Assembly (NCBI GenBank): GCA_948465625.1
Contig: CAOJXM010000030.1
Location: 1 to 8,914, forward strand
Direction of reading: 5' to 3'
From: an uncultured Clostridium sp.
GTDB taxonomy: Bacteria > Bacillota > Clostridia > TANB77 > CAG-508
DNA: 8,914 nucleotides
This document shows positions 6,295 through 8,914 of the stretch, piece after piece (positions within the stretch are counted from its first letter, which is position 1; every line of letters begins with the position of its first letter). The notes under the pieces were generated by a model. That model was not told the DNA's origin and made no database searches. It saw only the letters and a list, made by a program, of their open reading frames with translations. Both the position numbers and the translations under genes were made by a program.

Positions 6295-7200
6295 TTATTT
6301 TTTATCATCTTTCATAACTTCTTTAATAGCACCTAAGCTACTTAATGCAGAAGTTGCCTCAAATGGAATAAAGACTTTATTAGATTTTCCATCTGCTACT
6401 TTTTCTAAAGCTTCTAAAGATTTTAATTGAACTAATTTATCGTTTGGATTTGCATTTTTCATTGCAGTATAAATCATTTCTACTTCTTTTGCTTTTGCTT
6501 CTGCTACTTGTTTGATTGCTTCTGCCTCACCGGCTGCACGTCTAATTTTTGCTTCTTTATCCGCTTCTGCTTGTAAGATAGCTGCTTCTTTTTGTCCTTC
6601 TGCAATGGTAATAGCAGATTGTCTTTCCCCTTCTGCTTGAAGGATTAAAGCTCTTTTATTTCTTTCTGCATTCATTTGCTTTTCCATAGCATCACGAATG
6701 TCTGCAGGTGGGGTAATATCTTTAATTTCTACACGGTCAATTTTACAACCCCATTGATCGGTTGCTTCGTCTAAGATAACTCTTAATTTATCATTAATTG
6801 CATCTCTAGAGCTAAAGGTTTCGTCTAAGTCCATTTTACCAACAATATCACGAATGGTTGTAATAGCTAAGTATTCAATACCTTTTTTTAAAGATTGAAT
6901 TTCATAAACTGCTTTTGCTGGGTCTGTAATTTTATAGAAAACTACAGTATCGATTGTAATGGTAACGTTATCTTTGGTAATTACGCCTTGAGGTGGAATA
7001 TCCATTGTTTGTTGTTTTAAACTAACCACACTTCTTACATGGTCAATAAATGGAATAATGATAGTAAGACCAGCATCAGCTATTTTGTGATATTTACCAA
7101 GTCTTTCTATAATGTATACCTCAGCTTGTTTAACAATTTTGATTGATTTAAATGCTATAATTAGTATAATAATTAATAATACGATTAAAAATGCTAGCAT
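6295..7200 (-). CDS. SPFH/band 7 domain membrane protein (slipin/QmcA-like)
   Basis: This is a stomatin/prohibitin-family scaffold that assembles into membrane-bound oligomers at microdomains. Residues 1-17 form a single hydrophobic N-terminal anchor. The SPFH domain follows at about 20-175, with the family blocks IIERLGKYHKIADAGL, DIPPQGVITKDNV and WGCKIDRVEIKDITPP. A long Ala/Glu/Gln-rich coiled coil at about 172-245 has alternating repeats (LQAEGERQSA, IAEGQKEAAI, LQAEADKEA). The tail ends with VFIPFEATSALSSLG, as in bacterial QmcA/slipin proteins, which are about 300 aa long. The ribosome binding site AAGGAGGTA (minus strand, 7206-7214) is ideal. Its stop is 63 bases from the upstream NfeD gene's stop-to-start gap, and the two form an operon, the usual partnership for this family. 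Confidence 0.95.
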   Translation of the reverse strand: MLAFLIVLLIIILIIAFKSIKIVKQAEVYIIERLGKYHKIADAGLTIIIPFIDHVRSVVSLKQQTMDIPPQGVITKDNVTITIDTVVFYKITDPAKAVYEIQSLKKGIEYLAITTIRDIVGKMDLDETFSSRDAINDKLRVILDEATDQWGCKIDRVEIKDITPPADIRDAMEKQMNAERNKRALILQAEGERQSAITIAEGQKEAAILQAEADKEAKIRRAAGEAEAIKQVAEAKAKEVEMIYTAMKNANPNDKLVQLKSLEALEKVADGKSNKVFIPFEATSALSSLGAIKEVMKDDKK

Positions 7201-7263
7201 AAAAATACCTCCTTATATAATATATCTATTAAAACATTTTGTTGTTGAACAAAACATAATAAA

Positions 7264-7701
7264 CTATTTTGTATTTTCTACTTTTAATGGTTCTACTATG
7301 GCTTTAACTCCTTTGATTTCGGTTATGGTTACTTCCATTCCTTCTTCTATTTCCAAATTATTAGTAGAAGTTGCACTCCAAATTTCAGAACCTACTTTTA
7401 CTTGCCCTACACTATGTGCTGTTATTTTTTTGGTGACCATTCCTACTTTACCAACAATGGAATAGGCATTGGTTTTCATTCCATCTGCTTTTGTTAGTTT
7501 TTTGGCAAGGGGTTTGGTTAAAAAGATAAGTAGGGTAGAGGTAATTACAAATACAACGGTTTGCACAATCACATTTTGAACAAAAACGCTAAGTAATGCA
7601 GTAATTAATGCAGCAACGCCAACCCAAAAGATGAGAAAACCTACTGTAATGATTTCTCCAATAAAAAAGATTCCTGCAATAATGAGCCATATTTGCCACA
7701 T
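7264..7701 (-). CDS. NfeD family membrane protein
   Basis: This is a short NfeD-type protein of 145 aa, lacking the ClpP-like protease domain of long NfeD forms. Three hydrophobic segments lie at about 3-20, 22-42 and 44-62. A C-terminal beta-rich OB-fold domain spans about 80-140, with the family pattern VGKVGMVT, VGSEIWSATS, IEEGMEVTITEIKG and VKAIVEPL. NfeD proteins occur next to SPFH/stomatin genes and are thought to interact with them at the membrane; here it is the first gene before the SPFH gene. I chose the start at 7701 because an AGGGGG site lies 7 bases before it. The longer frame to 7779 would place the promoter inside the coding sequence and adds 26 residues unlike the family. 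Confidence 0.92.
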   Translation of the reverse strand: MWQIWLIIAGIFFIGEIITVGFLIFWVGVAALITALLSVFVQNVIVQTVVFVITSTLLIFLTKPLAKKLTKADGMKTNAYSIVGKVGMVTKKITAHSVGQVKVGSEIWSATSTNNLEIEEGMEVTITEIKGVKAIVEPLKVENTK

Positions 7702-7723
7702 AAAAATTCCCCCTAACAATTCT

Positions 7724-7752
7724 ATTATACTACAAAATTGGAAGAATTGGAA
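7724..7752 (-). promoter_or_regulatory. Candidate promoter for the NfeD-SPFH operon
   Basis: On the minus strand a perfect -10 TATAAT (7724-7729) lies 22 bases before the NfeD start codon. At 17 bases upstream the -35 position reads TTCCAA (7747-7752), only 3 of 6 consensus bases. The -10 is convincing but the -35 is weak, so an activator or moderate expression is possible. Confidence 0.6.
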
Positions 7753-7796
7753 GGGTTTTCTAAAATTAATTGGGTACACTTCTTCAGTATTGGTAA

Positions 7797-7825
7797 TAGA
7801 CTTTTACAAAAAAGTATGCTATATT
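7797..7825 (+). promoter_or_regulatory. Candidate promoter for the pilin-like gene
   Basis: TAGACT (7797-7802, 4 of 6 consensus bases), a 17-base spacer and TATATT (7820-7825, 5 of 6) lie about 40 bases before the start codon at 7867. It is divergent from the NfeD promoter, and the two -35 elements are about 45 bases apart. Confidence 0.5.
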
Positions 7826-7866
7826 GATAGAAACTAAAAAAACGAAAACATAAGAGGAGAAAACAA

Positions 7867-8914
7867 ATGAGAGATAAAAAAGGAATTACATTAGTAGCGT
7901 TAATTATCACCGTTATTGTGATGTTAATTTTAGCAGGAGTGGCAATTGGGTTAACAATAGGAGACAATGGAATTTTTAAGAAATCAAAAGAAGGTGCAAA
8001 AATTTATCAAAATTCAACCAATAATGAGACAAATAATCTAAAGGAAGTAGAAAAAGAAATGGGAGATTTGATGAATCAGTATCAAGAAGAAACAACACCA
8101 AATCCAACACCAATTCCAGGAAAGCCAGATGAAAAAGGAATTTATACAGAAAATAGTACGATAAATGGTGGAGAAGCAGAAGCCTTTAATCCAGAAATAC
8201 CAAAAGGATTTAAACCAGTTAATGTCGATACAGCAAAATGGGGAAATGGAAGCAGTGCACCAAGTAAGGAAGCAGTTAAAGCAGGATTGGTAATTGAAGA
8301 TGAAGAAGGCAATCAATTTGTATGGATAGCAGTGGATGGAACAGAAGTAACATTGCAAAGATATATATTTACACAAACAGGAGAAATAGATACGACATTA
8401 TCTAAAACAGAGCCATTAGATGAACTAAAAGAAAGCAGTTCTACCAATATATATATTGAAGGATTAAAGGGAGACAATACACCAAATGCAAAAGCAAAAG
8501 ATATTGTAGCGTTTAGAAACAGTGTAGCAGAGCATGGTGGTTATTACATTGCCAGATATGAAGCAAGTTATGGAGTAGATAGAAAGCCAAATTCGAAAAT
8601 ATCAACAGGAAATCCAATTACAGCAAATGGGGAATCCAATGAACCAAAAGTAGAGGGGATGTTGTGGAACAATATAAGTCAAACAAATGCAGCAAACGTA
8701 TGTGGTAACATGTATGATAGTAGTTATGGAATAACAAGTGATTTGATGAATGCATATGCATGGGATACAGCAATTGCATTTATCCAAAAATATTCAGGAG
8801 ATAGTAGATATTCTTTGCAAACCAGTTTAAATTCTACATTAAAAAACACAGGAACCATTGGAGACGAAAAGTGTCATATTCATGATATGGCAAGTAATTG
8901 TATTGAATGGACAA
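7867..8914 (+). CDS. Pilin-like signal protein with FGE-like C-terminal region (3'-truncated)
   Basis: The frame runs from ATG 7867 through the right edge (349 codons visible, no stop). The ribosome binding site AGAGGAG lies at 7853-7859. The N-terminus MRDKKGITLVALIITVIV resembles a class III (type IV) pilin signal: a basic leader, Gly6 as the likely cleavage site, then a hydrophobic helix to about 31. The Glu at mature position 5 is Ala here. A short Pro/Thr linker lies at 76-88. The following blocks, IPKGFKPV, GLVIEDEEGNQFVWIAVDG and GGYYIARYEAS, and finally HDMASNCIEWT (339-349) resemble formylglycine-generating-enzyme/SUMF1-like proteins, whose usual signature is a D-x-x-GNVWEWT block. 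Clostridia often have such pilin-signal proteins of unknown role. Export and surface location are inferred; enzyme activity is not shown. The C-terminal end lies off the window. Confidence 0.85.
   Translation, partial: MRDKKGITLVALIITVIVMLILAGVAIGLTIGDNGIFKKSKEGAKIYQNSTNNETNNLKEVEKEMGDLMNQYQEETTPNPTPIPGKPDEKGIYTENSTINGGEAEAFNPEIPKGFKPVNVDTAKWGNGSSAPSKEAVKAGLVIEDEEGNQFVWIAVDGTEVTLQRYIFTQTGEIDTTLSKTEPLDELKESSSTNIYIEGLKGDNTPNAKAKDIVAFRNSVAEHGGYYIARYEASYGVDRKPNSKISTGNPITANGESNEPKVEGMLWNNISQTNAANVCGNMYDSSYGITSDLMNAYAWDTAIAFIQKYSGDSRYSLQTSLNSTLKNTGTIGDEKCHIHDMASNCIEWT

Noticed and set aside
7237..7254. Small hairpin TTTTGTT/AACAAAA between the NfeD and SPFH genes
   Set aside because: Only seven pairs, nearly all A-T, with no T-run; too weak to call a terminator or processing site.
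7112..7465. 117-aa plus-strand open frame spanning the SPFH-NfeD junction
   Set aside because: It overlaps two confident minus-strand genes and contains the reverse complement of the SPFH ribosome binding site.
7702..7779. 26-residue N-terminal extension of the NfeD protein
   Set aside because: It would overlap the candidate promoter and the AGGGGG site, and the family normally starts right at the first membrane segment.
8038..8376. 112-aa minus-strand open frame, Cys/Phe/Trp-rich
   Set aside because: It is antisense to the well-supported pilin-like gene; the odd composition is the complement of A-rich codons, and there is no ribosome binding site.

Overview
The window is AT-rich, with codons strongly biased to A/T-ending forms, AGGAGG-type ribosome binding sites and sigma-A-like promoters. 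Protein types (bacterial class II LysS, SpoVK/CbxX-type AAA ATPase, YwhC-like M50 protease, and a pilin-like protein starting with a 'KKGITLVALIIT' signal) point to a Firmicute of class Clostridia, plausibly an uncultured gut lineage. That assignment is inferred from sequence style, not from a search.

Layout. (1) 2-1378: lysyl-tRNA synthetase, cut by the left edge. (2) 1379-1561: an untranslated stretch with several inverted repeats that ends in an intrinsic terminator. (3) 1573-3709: a good promoter followed by a two-gene unit, a 130-aa orphan protein and a 529-aa CbxX/SpoVK-family AAA ATPase. The ATPase N-terminal half looks like a second AAA domain that has lost its nucleotide-binding motifs. 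(4) 3725-6286: a near-consensus promoter driving three tightly spaced genes: an M50 site-2-type membrane protease, tsaD (tRNA t6A synthesis) and a metallophosphoesterase. The unit ends at a strong hairpin shared with the convergent operon. (5) 7752-6295, minus strand: an NfeD-type membrane protein followed by an SPFH/band 7 (slipin-like) protein, the classical membrane-microdomain pair. (6) 7797-8914, plus strand: a divergent promoter and a secreted or surface protein with a type IV pilin-like N-terminus and a formylglycine-generating-enzyme-like C-terminal region, cut by the right edge.

Most notable points. tsaD carries an apparent one-base insertion near its 3' end: the expected C-terminal residues are all present downstream in the next frame, as far as a proper stop just before the next gene. 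The AAA ATPase can be aligned to itself by eye over its first ~65 residues without gaps, revealing a pseudo-ATPase domain with an Asn in place of the Walker A Lys and a changed Walker B. The orphan-plus-AAA unit and the pilin-FGE-like protein are the least understood parts of the window. The rest is ordinary chromosomal housekeeping; I see no CRISPR array, rRNA, tRNA, transposase or prophage gene.
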